Origin: Casp-Chloro-G3 sp002816715 | Lineage (GTDB): Bacteria > Chloroflexota > Dehalococcoidia > Lucifugimonadales > UBA3495 | Length of the DNA: 30,036 bases | Direction: 5' to 3' | Assembly (NCBI GenBank): GCA_027623815.1 | Contig: JAQBUV010000029.1 | Coordinates: 1-30,036 of the forward strand | In this document: piece by piece, positions 1-7,718 of the stretch | Layout: each line of letters begins with the position of its first letter | Position numbering within the stretch: position 1 is the stretch's first letter | Program-made: the position numbers and the translations under genes | Notes under the pieces: generated by a model | Seen by the model: the letters and a program-made list of their open reading frames with translations, nothing else | Databases searched by the model: none | Told to the model about the DNA's origin: nothing

Positions 1-7
1 AGGTGTA

Positions 8-442
8 CTAGTGGCTGTTGCTCAGATGCTTTACCCCTTCCAACGCCAGGTAGTATCCGTATACGCCAAAGCCGTACACCGAGCCTTTGCTGACCGGCTG
101 GATGTTGGAGACGGTGCCGCGAGAGGTGGGGTTGGATGCGTGAACCTCAATCACGGGAAATCTTACCTGAGCGATGGCCGCCTTTAACGGGCCGCTGCCG
201 GTGGTGTAGCCAGCCGGGTTGATCAAGGCGGCGTCGATGTCGCCATCATGGGCGGCGTACAGCGCGTTGACCACTTCGCCCTCAACGTTGGAATGGATAA
301 TCTCAACGTCAATGCCCAGACCTTCGGCATAACCTCTAACCTGCTCGTTGATCTGCTCCAGGGTGGTTGGCCCAAAAACCTCCAATTGCACCTTGCCCCT
401 CATATTCATGCCTGCGCCTTGGATCACCAGTACTTTGGTCAT
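8..442 (-). CDS. Divergent type II 3-dehydroquinate dehydratase homologue
   Basis: The 144-residue protein has the length and fold signature of the small type II dehydroquinases (AroQ), which dehydrate 3-dehydroquinate in the shikimate or quinate pathway. Recognisable blocks are the N-terminal VLVIQGAG, the INPAGYT segment, EVHASNP, and the C-terminal GFGVYGYYLAL. Several catalytic positions are changed. The family GPN is GAG (residues 9-11), the flexible-loop arginine aligns with Lys17, and the essential tyrosine of the xxYG motif is Phe23. The histidine of EVHxSN is kept. The start is supported by a GAGGAGGAAT-type ribosome site just upstream. It is the most downstream gene of the minus-strand block, after the protoglobin. 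Family membership is secure. Dehydroquinase activity is doubtful, so it may act on another substrate. Confidence 0.82.
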   Translation of the reverse strand: MTKVLVIQGAGMNMRGKVQLEVFGPTTLEQINEQVRGYAEGLGIDVEIIHSNVEGEVVNALYAAHDGDIDAALINPAGYTTGSGPLKAAIAQVRFPVIEVHASNPTSRGTVSNIQPVSKGSVYGFGVYGYYLALEGVKHLSNSH

Positions 443-505
443 TGATTCCTCCTCATACAGATACAGTTTTTCACCTGGTCGAAGGCCGCCTTGCCCTTAG
501 TCTGC

Positions 506-1084
506 TTAGCTGTGGGGGGATTCCGCCGCCGGTGCAATTGGCTGCTCCGTCACGTACCCGGCCAGCAGCACATCAAGCTGCACCATTAGCAGCTTGTTCC
601 AAGCCACTGAAGCCCGCATTGCCGCCGCCGGGTCGTCCATATCCTGATTCAGCAACTGGGCCAGCGCCGTCTGGGCAAATGAAATGGTGCCAATCATAAA
701 TCGCGCCGGAACCGACCCCAGATGCGCCCGGTGCGTTGGCGGATGGCCGTGGGACAGCCCAATGGCCAGCAGGAACACCGGAAATTCTTCGTCGATTCTG
801 AAGTCAATCGACGCTTGCAGCCACCGGGCCAAGCTGTGCTTGCGGCGGTCGATCCGCTCCGGGTCTACCGCCCCATCCTCGGTCAAGAAAAACTGGCGGG
901 ACTCCGGGAATTTCAGGAAATGGTCATAAATGGCCGAGGTCAACTCGTCGGCATGGGCCAACAGTATCGGCCCGGTGGACTGTACCAACTCTAACTCATC
1001 TGGAGTCAGCCCGACAAACTCCACCATCTCCCGCATCCGAGCCGGCCAATCAACGATTCCAGGCACGTAGGAACGATTGCTCAA
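506..1084 (-). CDS. Protoglobin-like haem protein
   Basis: This 192-residue single-domain protein resembles protoglobins, globins with an N-terminal extension that bind O2, CO or NO. Visible family traits are the early helix with LTPDELELVQSTGPILLAH, the DHFLKFPESRQFF segment, and the central IGLSHGHPPTHRAHLGSVPARFMIG block that should hold the proximal haem histidine. No sensor output domain (methyl-accepting or cyclase) is attached, so it is a stand-alone globin. Translation appears to begin at a TTG, because no ATG or GTG lies in frame between it and the promoter-like sequence upstream. The acidic and proline-rich tail is not conserved. Its role in gas sensing or NO detoxification is inferred from the family only. 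Confidence 0.78.
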   Translation of the reverse strand: MSNRSYVPGIVDWPARMREMVEFVGLTPDELELVQSTGPILLAHADELTSAIYDHFLKFPESRQFFLTEDGAVDPERIDRRKHSLARWLQASIDFRIDEEFPVFLLAIGLSHGHPPTHRAHLGSVPARFMIGTISFAQTALAQLLNQDMDDPAAAMRASVAWNKLLMVQLDVLLAGYVTEQPIAPAAESPHS

Positions 1085-1126
1085 TTGGTCAATTCCATTG
1101 GTGATTAACGTCGTCCAACGCTACAG

Positions 1127-1155
1127 AATATACCGGTTATAGCTGGGGTTCGCAA
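1127..1155 (-). promoter_or_regulatory. Probable sigma-70 promoter of the protoglobin gene
   Basis: On the minus strand a TTGCGA box (1155-1150) is followed after exactly 17 bases by TATATT (1132-1127). It lies about 43 bases upstream of the protoglobin start, between that gene and the end of the MFS gene. This suggests the globin is transcribed on its own. Judged by eye only. Confidence 0.5.
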
Positions 1156-1161
1156 GAAACT

Positions 1162-2424
1162 CTAATCTTGGGCCGTAGCTGGCTCAGGCTGCCCGGCCGG
1201 ATTCCGAACCAGGGGAGTGAATATGACCGCCGGCAGCAGCAGCAACAGGCCAACCAGGGCATTAACCGAGATCGCCCACTGCGTGCTGAAGAGTGCCGCA
1301 ATTCCTCCAATTTCCAGTGGCCCCAGGAACCAACCAAGTCCAATGCAGACACTCATCAGGCCCACCATTTGTCCTCGCATTTCCCTGGGGGCTGATAGCA
1401 TTGTGATGCTGCTCTGCATGGTGGCAAAGCCCGACTGTCCAACTCCGCTGGCGGTCAGCAGCAGGAAGGACAGGGCGTACCAGGGTGACCAGACGAACAG
1501 CAACGCCATCAGCAATACCGTGGAGGAGCCGATCACAAATATTCGTCCGTGATGCATTATGTTTCGGGTCGTGGACATTACCCCCGCCCCAATCAACTGA
1601 CCGACGCCCTCAGCCGCACCCAGCAAACCGATTAAAACGACTCCAACCTGCAAATTGTCTCGACCAATGGCCGGAATAAACTGCTGCAACGGAAATGCCA
1701 TGGCGTTCATTATGATGGTTATGAACAGCATCCCCAGGAGCAGCCGGTTCTTGGCAGCGTGCTTCAATCCTGCCGCGATGCTGCGCCATGCTGGTTCGGT
1801 CTGGCTGGCAACCCTCTGGAAACTGGGGATACGCACCCGGAACAACATGCCCAGGGTCGCCAGGTGCACCGTCATCACCAACACATACGCCCCGGCAAAG
1901 TCATACGTCGCCAGCAATACTCCTGCCAAAATTGGGCCGGACATCTTGCCTACCGTGTTGCTAATCTGGTCCAGAGACAAAGCGTTTACGATGCGCCCTT
2001 CCCCGACGATATCCAGCATAGCGGTTCGTCGAGCAGGGTCGTCCAGCGACCGGGACAGGCCCTGCATGAAGGCCGCCGAGAATACGTGCCAGGAAGCGAG
2101 GCTATCGTTCACAATCAACCAGAAGATAACCACGGCTACTATCGTGTTGATCGACTGAGCGACGGCCAGAATACGCCGCCGGCTGAAGCGGTCGGTGACC
2201 ATTCCGAAAAAGAGAGAGAAGAGGAGGCGCGGCACATTGTTGAACACCATCACCAAGCCCAGTTGGAAAGGTGAGTTGGTGGTCTGCAATATGAACCAGC
2301 TCAGTACAAACAGCTCCATGCGCCGGGAGATTTCATGGAGGCCTCCCACGTACCAGATGGCGCGGAAGTCCCGGTCTTGCAGGACGGCAAAGGCCGGGAC
2401 GTTTGTTGGCAGACGAAGGCGCAA
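1162..2424 (-). CDS. MFS transporter, EntS/MFS_3-like
   Basis: The 420-residue hydrophobic protein has about twelve membrane segments and major facilitator signatures, including the loop GMVTDRFSRRRILA after the second helix. The N-terminal stretch FAVLQDRDFRAIWYVGGLHEISRRME resembles the opening of enterobactin-exporter-like (MFS_3) proteins, which export small molecules by proton antiport. The substrate is unknown. The start appears to be TTG, with a GGAG a little further upstream than ideal, so the first residues are uncertain. It is preceded by the NHL-thioredoxin gene and an imperfect hairpin. It belongs to a different MFS subfamily from the two FYGW-type transporters elsewhere in the window. 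Confidence 0.85.
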   Translation of the reverse strand: MRLRLPTNVPAFAVLQDRDFRAIWYVGGLHEISRRMELFVLSWFILQTTNSPFQLGLVMVFNNVPRLLFSLFFGMVTDRFSRRRILAVAQSINTIVAVVIFWLIVNDSLASWHVFSAAFMQGLSRSLDDPARRTAMLDIVGEGRIVNALSLDQISNTVGKMSGPILAGVLLATYDFAGAYVLVMTVHLATLGMLFRVRIPSFQRVASQTEPAWRSIAAGLKHAAKNRLLLGMLFITIIMNAMAFPLQQFIPAIGRDNLQVGVVLIGLLGAAEGVGQLIGAGVMSTTRNIMHHGRIFVIGSSTVLLMALLFVWSPWYALSFLLLTASGVGQSGFATMQSSITMLSAPREMRGQMVGLMSVCIGLGWFLGPLEIGGIAALFSTQWAISVNALVGLLLLLPAVIFTPLVRNPAGQPEPATAQD

Positions 2425-2448
2425 AGGGGAGGAAGCTCCAGACTTTCA

Positions 2449-2485
2449 GAGTACCAATTGGCGGCTAGGCCAGCCTATTGTACTC
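2449..2485 (-). terminator. Imperfect hairpin after the NHL-thioredoxin gene
   Basis: Arms GAGTAC and GTACTC, extended by AAT/ATT with one bulged base and an inner TGGC/GCCA pairing, form a hairpin between the NHL-thioredoxin stop and the MFS start. There is no clear U-tract, so it may be a weak terminator or only a processing structure. Confidence 0.3.
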
Positions 2486-2519
2486 CTCCGCAGGGGCTTT
2501 GGGCTTTAATGGACTGTCC

Positions 2520-4004
2520 CTAGACTCCGCTGATCTCCAACGTCCAGACCCGGTCAGCTTCTAAATCGGCGACGCGAATCAGGTGGTTGTTGGTGTCGGC
2601 GATAAACAACTTGCCGCCAGCAAAGCTGATACCGCTAGGTTCAGAGAATTTGGCCTGATGGCCCGGGCCATCCTGGTGACCGGCCTCGCCGCTGCCCAGC
2701 AGGGTAAACGAACTGCGGGTGTTGGGCAGAATCTTCTTGATTTTGTGGTTGTAGGTGTCGGCAATATAGACGATTCCGTCCTGGTAGGCGATGCCGATGG
2801 GATGCTGCAACCGCACCTTATCTTCGGTACCGTCAACGTCGCCAAAGACGAACAGGTCTTGACCGACTATTGTACCGACCCGGCCGTTGGGATTCAGGTC
2901 GGCGGTGCGCACCGAACTGGTCTCGCTGTCCACAAAGTAAAGCTTGGTTCCATCTGAAGCAATGCCGCTGGGCTGGGCCAACATCGCGGTGGCCCGTGGC
3001 CCGTCGGTTATCGACTCCCCACCGGAACCGGCGTAGGGGCCAATCTGACCATCGCCCAGGGTCATTGACCATAACTGATGCAATCCGGCCATGGCGATAT
3101 ACAGGGCGTGGGCGTGGTAGACCAGGTCCCAGGGCGAGTTTAGTTCCATTGCCAGGCCCGGCCCTCGCGTCTCCCGATTGCTACCCTGATTGCCATTGCC
3201 GGCGATAGTCTCCACCCGTTCGGCGGTCAGGTCTACTTTACGGAGGGTGTGGTTCTCAGCATCGGCGACGTACAGGGCGTTCCCGTCTAAGGCCATGCCC
3301 TGAGGATGGTTGAAAGTAGCGGTGGAGAAGCTGCCGTCGTCTAAACCCGCTCTGCCGGAGCCGATGACCTGCTTGACCGCCCCTTCCAGGGAAGTCACCA
3401 ATATTCGATTGTGGTTGGTATCGGCAATGAACAATCGCCCGCCCGGCCCATCTGCCAGCACCTTGCCGGGGAAGGATAGGGTTCTGTCCGGTTCAGTTTC
3501 TACCGATATTGCCAGTGCAGTGCGATTCAGCAGGCCCTGGTCGTCGAACTCGACGACCATATCGCCCATTAGTTTGTCCAGCGACTCGTAGGAAATCTCG
3601 CCCTCGTGCTTGCCGATGACCTTGCCTTCAGGGTCAATGAACATCATGGTCGGCCAAGCACGGCAAGCGTAGGCCCGCCAAACGTGGAAATCACCGTCGT
3701 TGAGCACCGGGTGCCGCAACTCATGTCGCTGAACTGCCTGGTACAGGTTCTCCTTTGCCTTCTCGTTGGGGAACTTGGCCGAGTGAACCCCAATGACCGC
3801 CACCTCGGTGGCGTACTTTTCTTCGATTTTCCGCAACTGCGGAAAGACGTGTATACAGTTAATTCAACAGTAAGTCCAGAAGTCCAGAATGACGATCTTG
3901 CCCCGCAATTCGGCCATGGTGAGCGGATGGTCGGTGTTGACCCACTCCAGGTTTGGCGGAAAATCCGGGGCGTTGACCTTACCGGCAAAGGAGCCACTAG
4001 TCAT
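2520..4004 (-). CDS. Selenocysteine-containing thioredoxin/NHL-repeat protein
   Basis: Read through one in-frame TGA, this is a 494-residue thioredoxin-like/NHL-repeat protein of the NHLRC2 type. The ATG at 4004 has an AAGAGG ribosome site five bases upstream; an in-frame ATG at 4019 is an alternative. Residues 1-150 are the thioredoxin fold: MAELRGKIVILDFWTYC, then TGA at codon 47 (3866-3864), then INCIHVFPQLRKIEEKY. Cysteine homologues carry C-C-I-N-C here, so TGA occupies the nucleophilic cysteine of CxxC. Residues about 170-490 form a beta-propeller of NHL repeats with units such as LYVADAENHTLRKVD and IYIADTYNHKIKKI. A perfect stem with an AGUU loop follows the TGA. Without recoding, only a 46-residue fragment or a propeller-bearing protein lacking its active site would be made. 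Sec decoding is inferred. The redox role is from the family; the partner is unknown. Confidence 0.85.
3828..3845 (-). promoter_or_regulatory. Candidate bacterial SECIS of the NHL-thioredoxin
   Basis: On the coding strand the 18-base sequence TTTCCGCAGTTGCGGAAA forms a perfect 7-bp stem (TTTCCGC/GCGGAAA) closed by the loop AGTT. It begins 18 bases after the TGA, placing the loop G 27 bases downstream. Bacterial SECIS elements lie within the coding region just after UGA and carry a G-U in a small apical loop bound by SelB. Position, size and loop all fit. It is also plain coding sequence (FPQLRK), so a perfect stem here is unlikely to be required by the protein. Confidence 0.75.
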
Positions 4005-4094
4005 GGTTGCCTCTTGCATCGTGTTTCTTCGGGAAAATGCTTGGAGAGTTCTCTCTCTTGCTAAGCTTATTACGCGACGATGTTAGCAAACGGC

Positions 4095-4171
4095 ATCCTC
4101 TCCCCGTGTGGGAGAGGATTGAGGTGAGGGATATCACCCTCATCCCAGCCTTCTCCCATCAAGGGAGAAGG
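4095..4171. repeat. Composite REP-like hairpin cluster
   Basis: Three adjacent inverted repeats fill the gap between the beta-sandwich gene and the NHL-thioredoxin start. The first is ATCCTCTCCC/GGGAGAGGAT (4095-4104 and 4110-4119). A middle one has GAGGG/CCCTC arms around 4126-4141. The third is CCTTCTCCC/GGGAGAAGG (4149-4157 and 4163-4171). The first and third halves are also imperfect inverted copies of each other. This layout is typical of dispersed extragenic palindromic elements. Copy number cannot be judged from one window. Confidence 0.6.
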
Positions 4172-4241
4172 GGCCGTTATCAGCAACCGCCAAATAGTGG
4201 CTTGTAATAAGCCCTTACTGAGGGGGAGAACCCAAATATAC

Positions 4242-4751
4242 CTACTCAAAAGCCAGCGTGGCGTAGCGCATGAAGATGGTGCCCACTGGCTCGCCCAGGG
4301 GCGCGTTGCCCACCAGCACCGCGATTACATGGCTGGCCCCAGCGGTCGGCGGGTCGGCCACCACAAGACGTTTGCCGGTGTTGTTGCCGGTGATCACACC
4401 CTGGTTTCGGTCAATCTTGCCGTCAATGTAGACTTCGCCATAATTGTCCACGTTGGTCTCAAACCAGACCCGGCGTCCCGATATGCTCTCGCCCTTGACC
4501 TGTGCCGGAATCGTGACTTTGATCCGGTACCAGGCGAAGGTTAAGCCCTTGGACAACCGCTCCTGAATATCTACGTCTTTGTCCCAGCTTGAATCGTCAA
4601 AATCCGCCGCTCTGGCCGGGGTCTCCATTAGCTCGGCCACCAATCCCTGGTTGGGCTGACCGGGCACCAGGCCCATGGCCCGGCGCCAGCCGGTGGCTCC
4701 CAGAGCTTGCAAGTCTTCTTTGTTTTCCAGATTGTAGGATATTCTAGCCAT
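4242..4751 (-). CDS. Stand-alone galactose-binding-like beta-sandwich protein
   Basis: The 169-residue protein resembles the N-terminal jelly-roll domain of family 2 glycoside hydrolases and related galactose-binding-like modules. Visible signatures are DFDDSSWDKDVDIQ, the strand FAWYRIKVTIPAQVKG, and WFETNVDNYGEVYIDGKI, which parallel the dxdWxxxxvP, WYrrxfxvP and VnGxxvG elements of such domains. No catalytic domain is attached, no signal peptide is visible, and the neighbours are not carbohydrate genes. An AAAGGACT ribosome site precedes the ATG. It precedes the NHL-thioredoxin gene on the same strand across the REP cluster. The fold call is by pattern only, and the ligand is unknown. Confidence 0.6.
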   Translation of the reverse strand: MARISYNLENKEDLQALGATGWRRAMGLVPGQPNQGLVAELMETPARAADFDDSSWDKDVDIQERLSKGLTFAWYRIKVTIPAQVKGESISGRRVWFETNVDNYGEVYIDGKIDRNQGVITGNNTGKRLVVADPPTAGASHVIAVLVGNAPLGEPVGTIFMRYATLAFE

Positions 4752-4824
4752 GATTTAGTCCTTTCAAATTATTTTTCGATGCAGCACACGGGCATGCTAA
4801 GAATAGTCTATTGGCTGCGCAGAA

Positions 4825-5550
4825 CTAGCCGGTCACAGCGGCCCCTTTCAGATGTTGGGCAAAGAATTCCAACGTCCGGGGCCAGGACGCGTCGGATGCC
4901 TCTTTTTGGTAGCGGTGCGGCTGGGCAAAGTCCATGAAGGCGTGGTCGGCGTTGGGATAGGTGTAGAACTGGTGCGGCTTGCCCAACCGGGTCAATTCAT
5001 CGTCCAGCTTGCGCATATCCTCCTGAGAAGGATTCACATCTACTTCGCCGAAGTGGGTCAGCATGGGACAGTCGATGTTTCCAACCAACTCAAAGGGCGA
5101 TTGGGGAGCATCACGGGCCACCCACAGGTTGCCGGGGTAGTAGGGCACCACCGCCTTGAAATGGGGATTGCTCGCCGCCGCCAGCCAGGCTACCCGTCCG
5201 CCCATGCAGAAGCCGGTGACGCCAATGCGGTCGCCTTGGATGGCCGCATGTCCGCGAAGCCAGTCCACCGTTGCGTTCATGTCAGCGACGATCTCGGCGT
5301 CTTTCAAAAAGGCGTTCTTGGCCGTGCCGTCGGCGGTCATCTCCTCAGTGACCCGGTGAAACAGGTCGGGAGCCACCGCCGCGAAGCCTGCCTCAGCCAG
5401 ACGGTCGGCGATACTCTGAGTGAACTCGGCCACGCCGCTGGCCGGATGAGCGATCAACACCGCCGGAAAGGGGCCGGAGCCGCTGGGCACACTGGCGTAG
5501 ACCGACATGTCCTGGCCGTCTACTTGAAGCTTCTCCCAGAAGGATGGCAT
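4825..5550 (-). CDS. Dienelactone hydrolase family protein
   Basis: This 241-residue alpha/beta hydrolase belongs to the dienelactone hydrolase family, which opens lactone rings in aromatic degradation and has many members of unknown substrate. The nucleophile is Cys115 in GFCMGGR, as in true dienelactone hydrolases. The acid is probably Asp171 in FGEVD and the base His203 in NADHAFMD. The length is normal. A strong GGAGGTG ribosome site lies just upstream of the ATG. It sits between the beta-sandwich gene and the HemL-like aminotransferase, all in the same direction. A role in breakdown of cyclic organic compounds would fit the monooxygenases in the window but is not shown. Confidence 0.9.
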   Translation of the reverse strand: MPSFWEKLQVDGQDMSVYASVPSGSGPFPAVLIAHPASGVAEFTQSIADRLAEAGFAAVAPDLFHRVTEEMTADGTAKNAFLKDAEIVADMNATVDWLRGHAAIQGDRIGVTGFCMGGRVAWLAAASNPHFKAVVPYYPGNLWVARDAPQSPFELVGNIDCPMLTHFGEVDVNPSQEDMRKLDDELTRLGKPHQFYTYPNADHAFMDFAQPHRYQKEASDASWPRTLEFFAQHLKGAAVTG

Positions 5551-5640
5551 ATTTACACCTCCACCTTATGTTTAGTAATCCCTGACCAATCCAGGGGGAT
5601 TCTAGCAGAAAGGGGGAGTCTTGGGCATTGGCCCTGCTCC

Positions 5641-6975
5641 CTAAAGCAACCCCTCGCCCCTTACCAACTCCAGAGTCTGCTCGAAAGCCGCCAGCGTTTC
5701 GTCGATATCACTTTCAGTGTGGGTAGCCGACACCAGGAAGGCGTCCCGACCCATTATGTCTACGCCGTGGTTCAGCAGCCCGCGCTTCAACCCGGTTACC
5801 GCTGGCCCGGCGGTAGCCTGCTTGATTTGGCTATGGGGCATGCTGCAAATTTCCCGATTACAGTCGCAGTCGGCCAGCACCACGTGAATCATGGAGGCGA
5901 TGCCGTGGGCGTGGCCGGAGATTTCCATGCGGCCAAAAACGTCGTTGAGACCTGTCTTGAGGCGGTCGGCCATGGCGTCGGCCCGCTGATTGATAGATTG
6001 ACTGGCGATGATTTCCAGGCAGGTGGCACCGGCCACCGCCGACAGCGGGTTGGCATTGAAGGTGCCCGGATGGTAGACCCGATGCTGGCTGTCCCATTCC
6101 GGGTCGCCCCGATGGGCAATCATGTCAACGATGTCGGCCTGGCCGCCCACTGCTCCACCGGGCAAAGCGCCAGCAACTATCTTGGCCATCGTGGTCAGGT
6201 CTGGGGTTACTCCATATCGAACCTGCGCCCCGCCGGGCGATGCCCGAAACCCGGTGACCACCTCGTCGAAGATCAGCACCACGCCATACTGTTTGGTTAG
6301 CTCACGCAGGCCTTTCAGGTAGTTGGGAACGTCGAAGGGGAGCTGTCCGTAGTGCGCTCCGGTTGGCTCCAAAATCAACGCAGCAATGTCTGAGTCCCGA
6401 CTCAGTGCGGTCTCTACGGCAGGCAGGTCACCAGGAGGGACGATCACCATGCTGTTGAACGTCTCCGGCGGTATTCCCGGCGCGGAGCGGTCCGAGCCGG
6501 CCATTGCGTAGTCGTGCCAGCCGTGAAAGTGGTCTTGCAGCTTGATGACCTTGTTCTTGCCGGTGTAGGCCCGGGCCAGCCGCATGGCCATCAGCGTGGC
6601 CTCGGTGCCCGAACTGTTGAATCGTATTTTCTCCACCGACGGCACCAACGCTTGGATGGCCTTGGCCCAGCGCACTTCCTCTTCGGTGCAAGCGCCCAGG
6701 TGGGTGCCTCGGCTAATTTGCTCGGTCACCGCCGCGACGATGGCCGGATGGGAGTGCCCCAGCAGCAGCGCGCCATGTCCTGAAACGTAGTCGATGTATT
6801 CATTACCGTCCACGTCCCACTTGCGGGGGCCGGTACCGTGGGTGATGTATAGAGGGAAGGGTTCGGCGTAACGGTTGTCGTGGGTCACGCCACTGGGAAA
6901 TATCTGGACTGCCTCAGCATACCGCTGGGCTGATCCTGGATGTTTGGCGACATATTCTTCCAGAATGGTGGTCAT
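5641..6975 (-). CDS. Class III PLP aminotransferase, glutamate-1-semialdehyde aminomutase-like
   Basis: The 444-residue protein is a class III pyridoxal-phosphate enzyme of the HemL-like branch. Features are DVDGNEYIDYVSGHGALLLGHSHP near the N-terminus, the phosphate-binding FNSSGTEAT (residues 119-127), the cofactor aspartate in LIFDEV (Asp237), and the Schiff-base lysine Lys265 in TMAKIVAGALPGG. True aminomutases for haem synthesis have a closely similar block. Here the surroundings (hydrolase, transporter) and sequence differences leave the substrate open, so it could be an amino-acid or amine transaminase. An AAGGAGGAGC ribosome site precedes the ATG. No haem genes are nearby. Confidence 0.88.
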   Translation of the reverse strand: MTTILEEYVAKHPGSAQRYAEAVQIFPSGVTHDNRYAEPFPLYITHGTGPRKWDVDGNEYIDYVSGHGALLLGHSHPAIVAAVTEQISRGTHLGACTEEEVRWAKAIQALVPSVEKIRFNSSGTEATLMAMRLARAYTGKNKVIKLQDHFHGWHDYAMAGSDRSAPGIPPETFNSMVIVPPGDLPAVETALSRDSDIAALILEPTGAHYGQLPFDVPNYLKGLRELTKQYGVVLIFDEVVTGFRASPGGAQVRYGVTPDLTTMAKIVAGALPGGAVGGQADIVDMIAHRGDPEWDSQHRVYHPGTFNANPLSAVAGATCLEIIASQSINQRADAMADRLKTGLNDVFGRMEISGHAHGIASMIHVVLADCDCNREICSMPHSQIKQATAGPAVTGLKRGLLNHGVDIMGRDAFLVSATHTESDIDETLAAFEQTLELVRGEGLL

Positions 6976-6995
6976 GGCTCCTCCTTGCGGACTAC

Positions 6996-7014
6996 AGGGG
7001 CATCAGCAGCCCCT
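6996..7014. repeat. Small GC hairpin between NTF2-like and aminotransferase genes
   Basis: AGGGGC and GCCCCT arms separated by seven bases lie between the two minus-strand genes. There is no U-tract, so terminator function is uncertain. Confidence 0.3.
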
Positions 7015-7091
7015 ATGATATCCCATTGAGATAGAAAATAGGAGTGATCCTGGTTTATGGCAGACCTCACCTCGTATCAGGCCCATGTTCT

Positions 7092-7535
7092 CTACTTTGG
7101 GCCGTAGGTTCGGGGAGGAGTGCCCGGGTTCAGCGAGAAATGGGTATGCACCGACACCCACGCTCCGTCGCGGCGTTCCAGTATTGTGGTGGCACGACCG
7201 GGCCGAAAGAAAGACGTCCCGTCTTCGTTGAAGCCGGTGGAAGTCCAGGTCGCCACGCCCCAGGCCATGTTCTGATCGCCGCCAGCGTGGATGGTATCCA
7301 GATTTACCTTGAAGTCCTTGATATTGGGCCAGATGCCCTCCCACTGGTTTTGCTGAAGCGGTGCCAGTCCGGAGACAATGTCGGCCCTGGTACCAAAGGA
7401 CACAACATCATCGGCAAAAATTGGCCGGGTCGAGTCGTAATCCACCGCGGCGCAGTTTTTGTCCAAGCGTTTGAACCACTCAGCGACGGCTGCTTTGGGG
7501 TCAGCGATAGTAATCTTATCCGGCATTGTGCTCAT
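7092..7535 (-). CDS. NTF2-like (SnoaL/DUF4440-type) protein
   Basis: The 147-residue protein has the small cone-shaped NTF2-like fold pattern. An N-terminal helix (ADPKAAVAEWFKRLDKNCAAVD) is followed by FADDVVSFG, a middle strand WGVATWTSTGFNEDG, and the closing strands ATTILERRDGAWVSVHTHFS. Such proteins act as isomerases, dehydratases or ligand-binding proteins; sequence alone does not choose among these. It lies upstream of the aminotransferase gene with about 115 bases between, so co-transcription is possible. The first ATG gives MSTMPDK; the second could also serve. Confidence 0.75.
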   Translation of the reverse strand: MSTMPDKITIADPKAAVAEWFKRLDKNCAAVDYDSTRPIFADDVVSFGTRADIVSGLAPLQQNQWEGIWPNIKDFKVNLDTIHAGGDQNMAWGVATWTSTGFNEDGTSFFRPGRATTILERRDGAWVSVHTHFSLNPGTPPRTYGPK

Positions 7536-7718
7536 AATCCACGCTCCAATCGAATATCGGTAGTCTAGGAGAGTTGAACGACGCCGTCAAACACCTTCGC
7601 CGGGTCTGATCAAGGTATTCCAAAATCGCATGCGGCATTGGCTTGGTGGTTCGACTATCTCAACACGAACGGATTTAGCCCGCTCGCACTGAGCGGAAAG
7701 GACAATGACGAAATTGGT

